A DNA stretch of 64,000 nt from Azolla caroliniana (taxonomy: Eukaryota; Polypodiophyta), in contig JBHGNT010000007.1 in NCBI GenBank assembly GCA_043228905.1, forward strand, positions 10,602,001 through 10,666,000, in the 5' to 3' direction. The translations under genes were made by a program, and so were the position numbers. How positions within the stretch are numbered: position 1 is the stretch's first letter; every line of letters starts with the position of its first letter. The notes under the pieces are model-generated. The model searched no databases. It had not been told where the DNA came from and was given only the letters and a program-made list of their open reading frames with translations. Below are positions 33,343-44,104 of this stretch, piece after piece.

Positions 33343-36300
33343 TTACAAATTACCATTGGAAATGTCTACAAATCTCCTATAAACAACTAAGCTCTTGCTA
33401 GTCAGTGGAACGAGTCTACATATATTATCCGCATATCGAGCTCGGTATGGAGTCCACAACCATGCACCTAGTTGGCAGCTCACTGTTTGCACCAGGTCCT
33501 GTTCAAGCATTTCCTCGGGTAGAATGAGACAACATCTCCGAATATTGAAGTAGTGCCGGAAATGTTCTGTATCCAAAATCAATGTGTTGTCAGCATTATA
33601 TTCAGGCCAAGTAGCCCAAAAATCAGAAAGTCTCTTGAATCTTGCAACTTCCATTTGCTCACAATTTTCTCGTGCCCATTGACCTTTAAAACGACTTCGC
33701 CATTTTGGGAAGAATCTTGCTAAACACTTCCACACATCTGATTTTGGTTTTTCACTCCAAATAAACAAATCAAAGTATTGCACAACCCACTCTAGAAACT
33801 GATTCGCGTCCCTCCTTGGCTGCATATATCTCACACTCATCAAGACTTTATCAAGCTCCAAGATCAAGGCTCTTCTTTCGACTTCTAGTGGTTTAGGTTT
33901 CCATTCCTGAAACTGAGTCGTTGTTACACCATTTTCTGGTAGGACACAATCAATCTCAATCAGCTCAGGTTCGACCAACACAACTGGCGTCCTTTTCCTC
34001 TTCAAACCCCTAGTCGACTGTGTTGGGCCTGGCTTCACATTCTGGTGCTCTTGTTTTGTCGGCTTAGTTATCAATCCTTGGATTACCTCAGTGCATGTAG
34101 CTACTGATTTGCTCGATATCAATCCACTGGTATCACATGTTGCATCTACCTGCAACATCAAGTCATCCGTGCAACATGCTGCATCTACCTGCAACACCAA
34201 GTCATCCGTGCAACATGCTGCATCTACCTGCAACACCAAGTCATCAGTGCAACATGCTTGATCAACTTGTGTGACCAGATCACTTGTGTCAGTTGCTACA
34301 TCTACTTTCAAGATGGGGCCCTTTAAACACGCTGCAACATCAACAGTATCCACACTGCCATTGGCCTTACGAGCAATAGAATCAAACCCTTTAGACTCTG
34401 AAACATCAGAAAACACCAACATATTCACACTCACAAAGTAACTAACAGTCTCACAAAACAACATCCTGAACATCAAAGAGTTTCAGCCATAGAACAACAA
34501 TCTTCAAATTATCTTGAAAGAACATCATAGAGTTCCATTACATAATGTGGATCAAGCAACAACCACTCTGAGGTTTTACTTGTCCAACAGGATAGTAAAA
34601 CTTCATAAAACCCTAGCAAAATCCCTAAGCTAACAATCATATCCAACTAAACAGTATTTCGCTCCACTACGTCTGGGCCCCATGACCGAGTAGCTGGTCT
34701 TGTTCCTAATCGTGGTCCCTTCTTCAGCCTTTTTCTGGTCGGTTCCCTATTTAGCCTTGCTTCTTTCACCCAATGCGCAAGTGTGTCCTCCTCTGACAAC
34801 CTTCCCATCGCCTCAACAACTAATTGCACATCAGCCATTTCTTGAACTAGCTTTTCAAGTACAGAGGGATCTGTTTGGACATTTTCAGTAGTTGGGCTCG
34901 GTGGGGTGGAATCAAGGTCTTGAGATTCGAAGAAATGTTGCATCAAGTGTTCATAAACACTGTTGTTGTGAACCTCAGTTTTACATGTTGTTTCCACTAT
35001 TTCATGGCATTTCACATCGTTGCCTAATTCAATACACTGTTCCAAAAGAATAGCGTGGAGCTTATCTGAAGGAGATGTGATAGCAGGACTCTTACTTTCA
35101 GTCACGTTGGCAGCAGTATCCTCATCTGTTGCAGCGTCATCAGCACCAGACACATCATGTGTCGTCCTTAATCCACAAGATTCTACAATAACATGGCAGC
35201 TATTTAGGATAGCTAATTAGCTACTTTACTAAACTATGGTAGAAGCTAGGATAGCTAATTAGCTAGTACAATAGATAATTAGCTACTTTACTCAACTATG
35301 GTAGTAGCTAGGATAGCCTATTAGCTACTTTACTCAACTATGGTAGTAGCTAGGATAGCTAATTAGCTACTTTACTAACTATGGTAGTATCTAGGATAGC
35401 TAATTAGCTACTATGGTAGCTAATTAGCTACTTTACTCAACTATGGTAGTAGCTAGGATAGCTAATTAGCTACTTTACTCAACTATGGTAGTAGCTAGGA
35501 TAGCCTATTAGCTACTTTACTCAACTATGGTAGTAGCTAGGATAGCTAATTAGCTACTAGGATAGCTAATTAGCTACTTTTCTCAACCATGGTAATAGCT
35601 AGGATAGGTAATTAGCTACTTTACACAACTATGGTAGTAGCTAATTAGCTAGTAGGATAGTTACTTAGCTACAATAATAGCTAATTAGCTACTTTCTCAA
35701 CTATGTAGTAGCTAGGATAGCTAATTAGCTGCCAGTATCTAATTAGCTGCCATTAGCTAATTAGCTACTAGGATAGCTTATTAGCTACTTTACACAACTA
35801 TGGCAGTAGCTAATTAGCTAGTAGGATAGCTAATTAGCTACAATGATAGCTAATGAGCTACTTTCTCAACTATGTAGTAGCTAGGATAGCTAATTAGCTG
35901 CCAGTAGCTAATTACCTACTAGGATTAGCTACTTTACACAACTATGGCAGTAACTAATTAGCTACTAGGATAGCTAATTAGCTAGTAGGATAACTAATTA
36001 GTTGTCAGTAGCTAATTAGCTAGTAGGATAGCTAATTAGCTTTTTTACACAACTATGGCACTAGCGAATTAGCTAGTACCATAGCTAATTAGCTACTAGG
36101 ATAGCTAATTAGCTAGTAGCTCATTAGCTGCCAGTAGCTAATTAGCTAGTAGGATAGCTAATTAGCTACTTTACACAACTATGGTACTAGCTAATTAGCT
36201 ACTTTACACAACTATGGTACTAGCTAATTAGCTACTAGCTGCCAGTAGGATAGCTAATTAGCTAGTAGCTAACTAGCTGCCACTTAGCTAATTAACTACT

Positions 36301-38425
36301 GTAGTAAACTATGGCAGTAGCTAATTAGCTTATAGGATTGCTATTAGCTGCTTTAATCAACTATGGTAGTAGCTAATTAGCTACAACGATAGCAGCAAAA
36401 GAGTTTCCATACTTTTTACGGCTTAGCTAATTAGAAAAGACTAAGCTTATTAGCTACAGTATGGTATACCTGTTAGTTTTCTCCACTCATTTGGTAGAGT
36501 TGTACTGCAATCTCCCAAACAGAATGCATCAATTCGACAGGCATGTTGAAAACAAAGCAGATGGTATGTGTGGTTGCATGGTTGTAGGTGAACCAACAAA
36601 GACGCAGTTTTGTCCTCCACACCTAACCCGCAAGCGATGCAACGTGCTTGAACTGTCAATAAATCATTTTCTGGTTCTCCTTCATTTGGTAAGAGAGCAA
36701 GAATGTTCAGATCCAAATCCTGTCTGGTCCTTACCAATCCCTCCACAAAATGTAGCTGCTTCTTAAGGCAGCTAACTACCTGTTCTTGATGAATGTATTG
36801 TTCCTTCAACGCAACAAAGAAATTTACCAATTAATTATTCCTGTCTGAGAAAGATACACCAACTTTGCTCAAGAATCATTAACTTACTTGAAGCTTTTCC
36901 AAATTGTAATCTGCAACAGTATTTACACCTAGAAGGTCCAGGTTCATTGAAAGAACCTGGATCTCTATTTGCAGTTGTATTTTACGTTGGGGATCCAATG
37001 GCCCCTCTAATTCAAGCTCCTGTTGCACAACCTATTCCAGATAATGCTTGATTAGCACATTTTACCCTTAAAGTTATTTATAACACAATCACATACCAAC
37101 AAAACAATAGTTACCTGAATCTTATTTCTAATCGTTGTAACAACGGAAGTAACTTTGCTCTCCATTGCAGAAGCCATTGTGGCTTTCTCTAAATCAGTCT
37201 TAAAAAAGGCCAATGTCTCATAGGCTTCATGGACATTTTTTAGCATATAGCTAACCAATGTCTAACCTGTATCATCGACATTGGCTTTCCTTGGGTGTCG
37301 GTGTGGTGTATGCTCCCGGTTTTGCTGGGAGTCGGTAGTTGCATCAACAGCTGCCATGCTCCAAAATCTGTCTATTTTTTGTGCCAAGGTCCCCATCTTT
37401 CAACATCTTTTTACCGATGCCTCACCATAGACTGCCCAAGCTACCATATACATTTCAGGGTCTCTGGATTCCTTCGTTGTTTTGCAGTACTCATATGCAA
37501 ATGCTCTAGCAAATGAAATTGACAACTCATTGTTGACTGGGATCTCCTGATGAACTTTCTGGTGCAGCCTCATGCAGTCATCGTACAAGTCGGCTCGTAC
37601 ATGCTTCAACTTGACCTTGCCTTTGACTCTAGGCACTGTATATACTGTCATCCAGTCTACATCACTGAACAATTTATCACTTAGGACAGTAGGGTCAACA
37701 CCCTCGAGTGACAGACCATAGGTGTTGTGGAAGTCCTCCTTTGTCTCGCAAAATTTTGCGAAGTTTAGCACTCTCGGATATGGAGGAACAAGCCATCTAA
37801 AATATCATTTCAGAAATCAGAAATAGTGCAAAATCAAAATATGTCAGAATCAGAAACCCCAATCAACAACAACAGAAATAGTGCAAAATCTTTAACTTAG
37901 CAATTCAGAAACCCTAATCATAATTTTTATTTAGAAATTTGAAATCAGAAACCCTAATCAAAATCTGTAATCAGAAGTTTGAAATCAAAAACCCTAATCA
38001 AAATCTGTAATCAGAAGTTTGTAACCAAAAACCCTATTCAGAAATTCTAATCAGAAATTTATAATCAAAAACCCTAATTAGAAATTTCAATCAGAAACCC
38101 TATTCAGAAATTTCAATCACAAACCCTAATAAAAAATTCTAAACAGAAATTTATAAACAAAAACCCTATTCAGAAATTCTAATAAAAAATTCTAATCTAT
38201 AATCAAAATTTGTAACCAGAAACCCCATTCAGAAATTTATAATCAAAAACCCTAATCAAAAATTTCAATCACAAACCCTAATCAGAAATTCTAATCAGAA
38301 ATTTATAAACAAAAACCCTAATCAGAAATTTCAATCAAAAACCCCAATCATCACTAAAGACAGGATTAAACACAAAAAAAAGTAATATAAACACACCTGG
38401 TGCTACTCCCCGATCTGCGAGACAT
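33343..38425 (-). CDS. S2 second gene: coiled-coil, RING-H2 and FCP1/HAD-like protein
   Basis: Exons with matching phases: 38425-38397 (ATG, MSRRSGSST), 37796-37426, 37350-37115 (one in-frame TAG at about 37267), 37031-36888, 36803-36470, 35182 to about 34650, and 34397-33343. The exon 6 to 7 junction is unresolved. Exons 3-5 look coiled-coil. Exon 5 has a RING-H2 pattern: CIAC, then CNHTYHLLC (C-x-H-x2-H-x2-C), then FCLGDC. Exon 7 has three 14-residue repeats (VDAACCTDDLVLQ), a basic GLKRKR, and a region resembling the FCP1 homology domain: RALILELDKVLM (motif I, first Asp replaced by Glu), FLEWVVQYFDLFIWSEK, QWARENCEQ, and NTLILDTEHFRHYFN. RING fingers usually act in ubiquitin transfer and FCP1 folds in protein dephosphorylation; the Glu suggests a dead phosphatase. 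Its role in transposition is unknown. Confidence 0.7.
35199..36440. repeat. Palindrome array 2 (TAGCTAATTAGCTA) in intron 5 of the S2 second gene
   Basis: Fills almost all of the 1287-bp intron 36469-35183. Units mix AGCTAATTAGCTAC with TTTACTCAACTATGGTAGTAGC, giving periods of roughly 20 and 42 bases. The core palindrome is identical to that of array 1, but the spacers differ, so the two arrays were amplified separately. Confidence 0.9.
37850..38345. repeat. AAACCCTAAT-rich degenerate repeat in intron 1 of the S2 second gene
   Basis: About twenty degenerate units of the form AAACCCTAATCAGAAATT, spaced 17-21 bases, fill the first intron (38396-37797). They contain the plant telo-box AAACCCTAA but not the contiguous 7-bp telomere repeat. 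Close to the start codon, they might act as promoter-proximal elements. Confidence 0.75.
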
Positions 38426-38853
38426 CCTTGTATGGGACTCCAAGGACTTCGCCCTATTCGATTTTGGGGAAATATGAATCGGCACCAAAGTTTAGATAGT
38501 AGTCAAAAAGAAAAAACAAATGTTTGCGGTTTCTGCAACTGAAACATACCTGGACGATGATCAAGTGGGTTCTGTGTTGTAGCTCTCAATCTGCAATGTC
38601 GATTTTCTGCTGCTGCGAGAGCTACGCCTGCGTTCGTGCTCTAAGTACTCCATCTGCGTTAAAAATCAAACTTAGGCTAAACAGGCAATTGATGACATTG
38701 AAGTCGACCTTAGATGATGGTGCTATTCCCCAACTTCCACTACGTCTGAAACAGAAGTTCAAATATTTGAGTTTTTTCATAAATTAGTTTTTCAAATATT
38801 TGATTTTCCCACAAAAAAGACTAGCTAAACAAATAGCTAATTAGCTATAATAC

Positions 38854-38878
38854 TGTTTCCACTCGCATGCTTTTACCC
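38854..38878 (-). repeat. Right terminal inverted repeat of S2
   Basis: Inward reading GGGTAAAAGCATGCGAGTGG and five more matching bases, then palindromes TAGCTAATTAGCTA. It is followed outward by ATGT (38879-38882), the right half of the target duplication. Confidence 0.85.
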
Positions 38879-38908
38879 ATGTATCTTACTTTTACTTTTG
38901 ACTTATTC

Positions 38909-39146
38909 TTAAGATATTGGTTCGTGTTCTTTGCCTCCAAATGTGATTGCTCCACACCTTATATTCTTATAGCGTTCAATGGCTTGAATTTTAAAAACAC
39001 TTTCACAAATACATTCATACACATAAGCACTAACTGTGTATAAACCTAAGGAGCTATTGTCTTGCCACATCGGGACGTTGATGCACTTGACCAAATGAGA
39101 GAACATGTACGCTACTGGTTTGTCTTTCTTGAGAGTCAAACTCAAC
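38909..39146 (-). pseudogene. S3: fragment of a related transposase C-terminus
   Basis: The minus strand encodes KDKPVAYMFSHLVKCINVP, then SSLGLYTVSAYVYECI, matching residues encoded at 32850-32960 in the S2 transposase. The extreme C-terminus differs (FKIQAIERYKN). It lies just outside the S2 right end, so S2 may have inserted next to or into an older relative. No TIR of this copy is visible. Confidence 0.75.
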
Positions 39147-39319
39147 TTCCTATAATAATAGGTTTCACACTAGCTCATGGTCATACCATGCTAGTTTTGT
39201 AAATAGTAGAAAGGGCACTTGCCCAAGTTTAGTTGGTATTTAAACCAACCCCTTGTAACTTAGTTACTGTTTGAAGTATTTTTGTTAATATAACATACAG
39301 TCTTTTATCTCTGTCTTAA

Positions 39320-39379
<60 letters not shown>

Positions 39380-39388
39380 GCCTTACGT
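39147..39388. repeat. LTR-like debris and a (CT)n microsatellite
   Basis: 39147-39320 has the look of an LTR tail (TTGTAACTTAGTTACTG, TTAATATAACATACAG) but I could not pair it. 39321-39374 is a pure (CT)n run. The last four bases before element B are ACGT, its left target duplication. Confidence 0.5.
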
Positions 39389-40235
39389 TGTCGTGCCTTT
39401 CGGCTCCGGATCGTTGCGTGAGTCGTGTGGGAATCACCGGGGTTTTGGACTAGGAGGAGGAAGAATTTGAGGCTAATCTAGTTATGAATATGAATAGATT
39501 ATAAAAAAGAGATATAGAAACTTGTGAATCCCACAAGTATAGTTGTTTTAGTTTATCTTAATCGTAGTAATAAATTGAAATAGTTTAGAATAGATTAGAG
39601 TAGATTGAGAAAAGAGATCAAACCTTGTGAATCCCACAAGTATTACATTAATCAATATTTATGTAAGAATATGAACTTCGATTGAAAGAGATAGATTATA
39701 TAAAACTTCGTGAATCCCACAATTCTATTTTATTATTGGTGTTTTAGGAAATATATCCAATTTCCCAAATATTTCACACACCTTATTACATTGTGCTCCC
39801 CATCCTTATATGGTGATGAGAGAGTCTTCACAATCCATACTTTTTTTTCTAACTATAGACTCCATGCTTTTCCTATAGATAGACTATATGCTTTATCTAA
39901 AGTGATCATGCTTTTTCTATCTTGTGCTTTTTTTATCGACTATAGCATTCATTTACGCTAGATATGCATTCGTAACTTTTTCTTTTAGCATGCGTTTTTC
40001 TTTTAACTAAAGTTTATCCTACGTGAACTTAACTTTCTATGTGGGACCTCTACTTTTTAACACTAATGAAATGCTAGTGTAATGGTAAGGTTTCACATTA
40101 TTAACATGGAGGTTCAAGGTTCGAATCTTGCCCTATGCATGTATGATTTATTTTGACATTTTCTTCTATTTCTTCATATTTACTAAAACGTTACTTTATA
40201 AGTTTTTCCTGTAGTGTACGAAATACACTACGACA
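39389..40235 (-). repeat. 3' LTR of element B
   Basis: 847 bp. Plus-strand bases 40070-40140 hold the tRNA-like module (A box TAGTGTAATGGTAAGG, B box GGTTCGAATCTTG), antisense to the element. GTGAATCCCAC blocks recur near 39520, 39627 and 39710, as in A-family LTRs. Confidence 0.9.
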
Positions 40236-40568
40236 CTCGCCCCCTCCGAACCCGCACATCCTCCGGTATGTGCCGAAGTTGTCGGTGATTGTTAGTCTCG
40301 TCCGTCCGTTCTCCGCCCGATTGGTTTCTTCGTCGGTCGTGTTTGGTTTCCAGCCCCGTTTGGTCTCCGGTTTTTGGTTGCCGACTCCGCCTGGTTTCTA
40401 GTTCTGTTCGGTTGCAGTCTCTATCCGGTCTCCAATTACCAGCCCTCGTAATTCTTCTTTACTTGTAGTACCCTCCGTTTCTCTTGCTATGTCGGCTTTG
40501 TCTCTCCATTTTGAACATATCCATTCTTTCCACCCGAACCATTGTCGCCATCCGATCCACCATAGTCT

Positions 40569-42269
40569 TCATTCGCTTTTTGCATTGCTATGGCCCGCTT
40601 GGTCCTTGTCATCCATGGTAGTGTCTTTGCGTGGCCTCTTCCTTGTCTTTTTCAATATTGATTTCTTTTCGGATCTCCGGTTGAGTCGGATTAGCTTCAT
40701 TCTGATTCGGTATCGTCTGATTGTCTTTCGGTTGGATCGACTTCCATTCCGATTCGTATTTGGCTGATTCGGACTCGGTTGATCGGTTTTTACCGATTCA
40801 GCCCCCTTCCGGATCTGTGTCGACCGATCGGTTTCTATCCAGATTTTCTTTCTTTTCTTTGTTTTCACCGGTCTCGACCGGTTTTACTTCCAGAACTTCT
40901 TTCCAGATCGGTCTCGTTCGATCGACTTCCGGTTGGAATGATTTCTGTCCGTGTTGAACTCTCGGATTTTGTCCGGATCCACTTTCGCTTGCTTTAGCTT
41001 TCTTTTAGACCGGAATTTCGGACGGATCATCTTCCATCCGAACCGAATTCCGACTTTACCTTCCTTGCCGCCATCTCCCGTCTCTCCAGTCTCACGTTGG
41101 TTCTCGGACGCAATCGTTGAAGTCTCTAGGACTAGTGCGCATGAACCCTCGGTATTATCATCCTCTGTCATTTCAACCATAGCCACCTTCTCAGTTATCT
41201 CTCCATCGTATGAATCGGCTTCGACCTTTGTTTTCTCTCCACCACCTTCCGTCTCTTCGGTCTCACGTTGCCTTTTAAACGCAACCGCCGGAGTCTCTGG
41301 AATCAGTGGTGGGGAAGTCTCAATATGGCCATCCGCCATTGATTCGTCCATAGCCACCTTCGATTCGATGTCATCTTTCGTGGAGACCTCCTCAATCAAG
41401 TCCTCCTTGCTCTCTTTCACTGCATCAATTATGCAAACATCAATTATGCTTACCCCTTTTTCACCCGATGTTTCAGACACTTCTATTCTGAAATCTTTTT
41501 CTACACTCGGGTTATGGGCTTTATCCTTCACCGTCGTTCTTTCGCAAGACAAGAGGGTAGCTTGTTTTACTCCCTCTTCCATCGCACCATCATGTTGTAT
41601 TTCGGCCTTCATATCGGCTCCATCGTTTTTCCTCAATCGACCATCCTTCATCGGCCATGTCGTTGACAAGATTCTCATCTTCCTCTCATCATGTCTCTGG
41701 CATACCCTTTGGACTTCGGCCCAATCTTCGGTAAGACCATTCGCACCGTCATCATCTTCGAGTTTGATCCCGATGTACATCCTTTCTTTTCGATCGATCG
41801 ATTTTACGAACATTAGGACTTTATCCTCTCCCACCAATCTTTGTTCCCGCTTCGAGAGTCGAGCAAAACGATGCTCGAACTCTAGGAATGCTTGTGTCGC
41901 AGTTCGGTGAGTCTTTGTCGATGCCACCCACTGGTCAAACTCGTGTCGATCTCGTCCCATTGATCTCTCGTAGTCATACTTCTCCAATAGTGCTTTCTCA
42001 AAGGACACCCACGTTGTGTTCTATTGTCGTATCTCGTATATGCTCTCTTGCAGCTCGTCCGACGCCACCCAACTAAAGGATATCACTTGCAATCCTTCTG
42101 GTATCTGACATCGCATCATCTCTGCCTTATAGTCACATAGGTAACAAGACACATCATTTCTGTTGAATTGCCCGTTTCTTTGCACAAGCCACTCTACTGC
42201 CGACTTCATCTCTGACATCACACATTGTTCTTGTTGCATCCGCTCAATCATCATCATCATTATGCTCAT
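40569..42269 (-). pseudogene. Element B gag-like gene
   Basis: The N-terminus (42269-42021; MQQEQCVMSEMKSAVEWLVQRNGQFNRNDV in parts, KAEMMRCQIPEGLQV) is homologous to A-family gag. A stop at about 42018 is followed by a long frame (42008-40884) with FEKALLEKYD, a charged middle and no zinc knuckle. A 70-residue segment is internally duplicated (KVAMDESMADG... and KVAMVEMTEDDN..., each followed by a RETEET or RETGET block). After a stop at 40884 a very basic tail (40868-40569, KTKKRKKIW, RRYRIRMKLIRLNRR) could bind RNA in place of the knuckle. An in-frame TAA at the family's usual start (about 42285) suggests use of the ATG at 42269. Confidence 0.7.
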
Positions 42270-42328
42270 CGCCTCTTGTTAATTCTCCATCTCCTTGCCA
42301 CCCGCTTTCACATCGGGTTCACCACTTG

Positions 42329-43175
42329 TGTCGTGCCTTTCGGCTCCGGATCGTTGCGTGAGTCGGGTGGGAACCATCGGGGTTTTGGACTAGGAGGAGG
42401 AAGAATTTGAGGCTAATCTAGTTATGAATATGAATAGATTATAAAAAAGAGATATAGAAACTTGTGAATCCCACAAGTATAGTTGTTTTAGTTTATCTTA
42501 ATCGTAGTAATAAATTGAAATAGTTTAGAATAGATTAGAGTAGATTGAGAAAAGAGATCAAACCTTGTGAATCCCACAAGTATTACATTAATCAATATTT
42601 ATGTAAGAATATGAATTTCCATTGGAAGAGATAGATTATATAAAACTTCGTGAATCCCACAATTCTATTTTATTATTGGTGTTTTAGGAAATATATCCAA
42701 TTTCCCAAATATTTCACACACCCTATTACATTGTGCTCCCCATCCTTATATGGTGATGAGAGAGTCTTCACAATCCATACTTTTTTTTCTAACTATAGAC
42801 TCCATGCTTTTCCTATAGATAGACTATATGCTTTATCTAAAGTGATCATGCTTTTTCTATCTTGTGCGTTTTTTATCGACTATAGCGTTCATGCACGCTA
42901 GATATGCATGCATAGCTTTTTCTTTTAGCATGCGTTTTTCTTTTAACTAAAGTTTATCCTATGTGAACTTAACTTTCTACGTGGGACATCTACTTTTTAA
43001 CACTAATGAAATGCTAGTGTAATGGTAAGGTTTCACATTATTAACATGGAGGTGCAAGGTTCGAATCGTGCCCTATGCATGTATGATTTATTTTGACATT
43101 TTCTTCTATTTCTTCATATTTACTAAAACGTTACTTTATAAGTTTTTCATGTAGTGTACGAAATACACTACGACA
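42329..43175 (-). repeat. 5' LTR of element B
   Basis: 847 bp, almost identical to 39389-40235 and to the solo copy at 47818-48664. The antisense tRNA-like module is at about 43012-43080. The flanking bases are ACGT. No standard TGG-starting primer site is obvious downstream; CAAGTGGTGAACCCGATG follows the LTR in the element's direction. Confidence 0.9.
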
Positions 43176-43179
43176 ACGT

Positions 43180-44104
43180 CGTGTACTCCTGAGGTATGCG
43201 GTCGTGTTCGTCGCTTTTGCCCAGTACAATTTTGGCGGGTTCTTCTCATTCATCATAGCTCGTGTGACTTCTACTATGTGCCGGTTTTTACGCTCAGCTA
43301 TGCCGTTTTGCTGAGGTGTGTGACGGCATGAGAATTCTCATCTAATTCCTTCCTTTCTGAGATACACCATAAAATCATCCAAAAGGTATTATTTGCCTCC
43401 ATCCAATCGAAGGCAGTGTACGTGTCGACCAATAGTTTTTTCGACTTGGGCCTTGAACCTTTGGAAGTATCTGAACACTTCGCTCTTCTGTCTCATCAGG
43501 TAGATCCAGGTGTGCCTGGAGAAGTCGTCGATGAGCGTGACATAATATCGGCATCCGCCGAGTGTGCTTATCTGGGCCGGTCCCCATACATCTGAATGTA
43601 CGACATCCAGGATCCCTTTGCTCACATTATGTTCTTTCGGGAATGGATGTCGGCGTTGCTTTTTGAACTGGCACACTTCGCATACGCTTGTAATCTCCTT
43701 TATGGTAAAGTTCGGGAGTCCAATTACGATTCCTTTCGACTGCATGTTCTGAAGCTTCTGGAGAATGATGTGACCAATTCTCTTGTGCCACAAGTTTAGG
43801 CCAGTTTCGACTTTGAGACCCTTTGCAAACATGGCCGATTTTACCTCATTTGATTTGAGGACAAACATACGGCCTTCACGACGGCCATCAGCTACAACTT
43901 GATCTCCTATTTTGATAAAGCACCCATCATTGTTGAATTGTACCTGCATTCTTTGTTCGACAATCTGGCCAACCGAGACCAGGTTTTTCGTAATGGTAGG
44001 GACATGTAGTATGTTCTTGAGGTAGGTTTGTTTGCCATTGTTTCCGAATGGGACGTTCCCGATATGTTGTATTGGATGCGTCGTGTCATCGCTTGTCTCA
44101 ACAT
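43180..44104 (-). pseudogene. Copia element Y: pre-integrase and integrase fragment
   Basis: Minus strand. ETSDDTTHPIQ and ILHVPTITKNLVSVGQIVEQ precede a 186-codon open part (43949-43389) with LWHKRIGHIILQKL, CEVCQFKKQ, VVHSDVWGPAQ, VTLIDDFSRHTWIYLM and CLRLDGGK. Beyond a stop, QQNGIAERKNRHIVEVTRAMM and LYWAKATNTTAYL continue to about 43190, where element B begins. It differs from copia X by about a third of residues by eye. Gag, protease and reverse transcriptase are absent. Confidence 0.83.

Larger units (their letters stand above)
28338..38878. mobile_element. S2: 10.5-kb two-gene DNA transposon with TIRs and ATGT target duplication
   Basis: The ends are inverted repeats of 25 bases with one mismatch (28338-28362 and 38854-38878): GGGTGAAAGCATGCGAGTGG on the left, GGGTAAAAGCATGCGAGTGG on the right read inward. 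Each is followed inward by TAGCTAATTAGCTA palindromes. ATGT at 28334-28337 and 38879-38882 forms a 4-bp target duplication. Inside are a plus-strand transposase gene (29434-32993) and a minus-strand gene (38425-33343) facing each other. Sola is one described superfamily with 4-bp duplications, but I could not test membership. Remnants at 26660-27648 and 38909-39146 show it is a family. Confidence 0.82.
39389..43175 (-). mobile_element. Element B: gag-only non-autonomous LTR retrotransposon
   Basis: Two LTRs of exactly 847 bp (39389-40235 and 42329-43175), TGTCGTGCC to CTACGACA in plus-strand reading, with very few differences, enclose about 2.1 kb. ACGT flanks both sides (39385-39388 and 43176-43179). 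The interior holds a gag-like gene on the minus strand and no protease, reverse transcriptase or integrase. The gag N-terminus and the LTR ends resemble those of the A family, so A elements probably supply the enzymes. Near-identical LTRs indicate a recent insertion. Confidence 0.88.

Noticed and set aside
37850-38345. Interstitial telomere
   Set aside because: Contains AAACCCTAA but never the contiguous 7-bp telomere repeat; the unit is 17-21 bp and the array lies in an intron.
39321-39374. (CT)n run as a polypurine tract of a nearby element
   Set aside because: Too long and pure; it is a microsatellite and no LTR begins beside it on the expected side.
40951-41910. 319-codon plus-strand frame
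   Set aside because: Serine-rich shadow of the charged gag-like gene of element B on the minus strand; only the minus strand matches the A-family gag.
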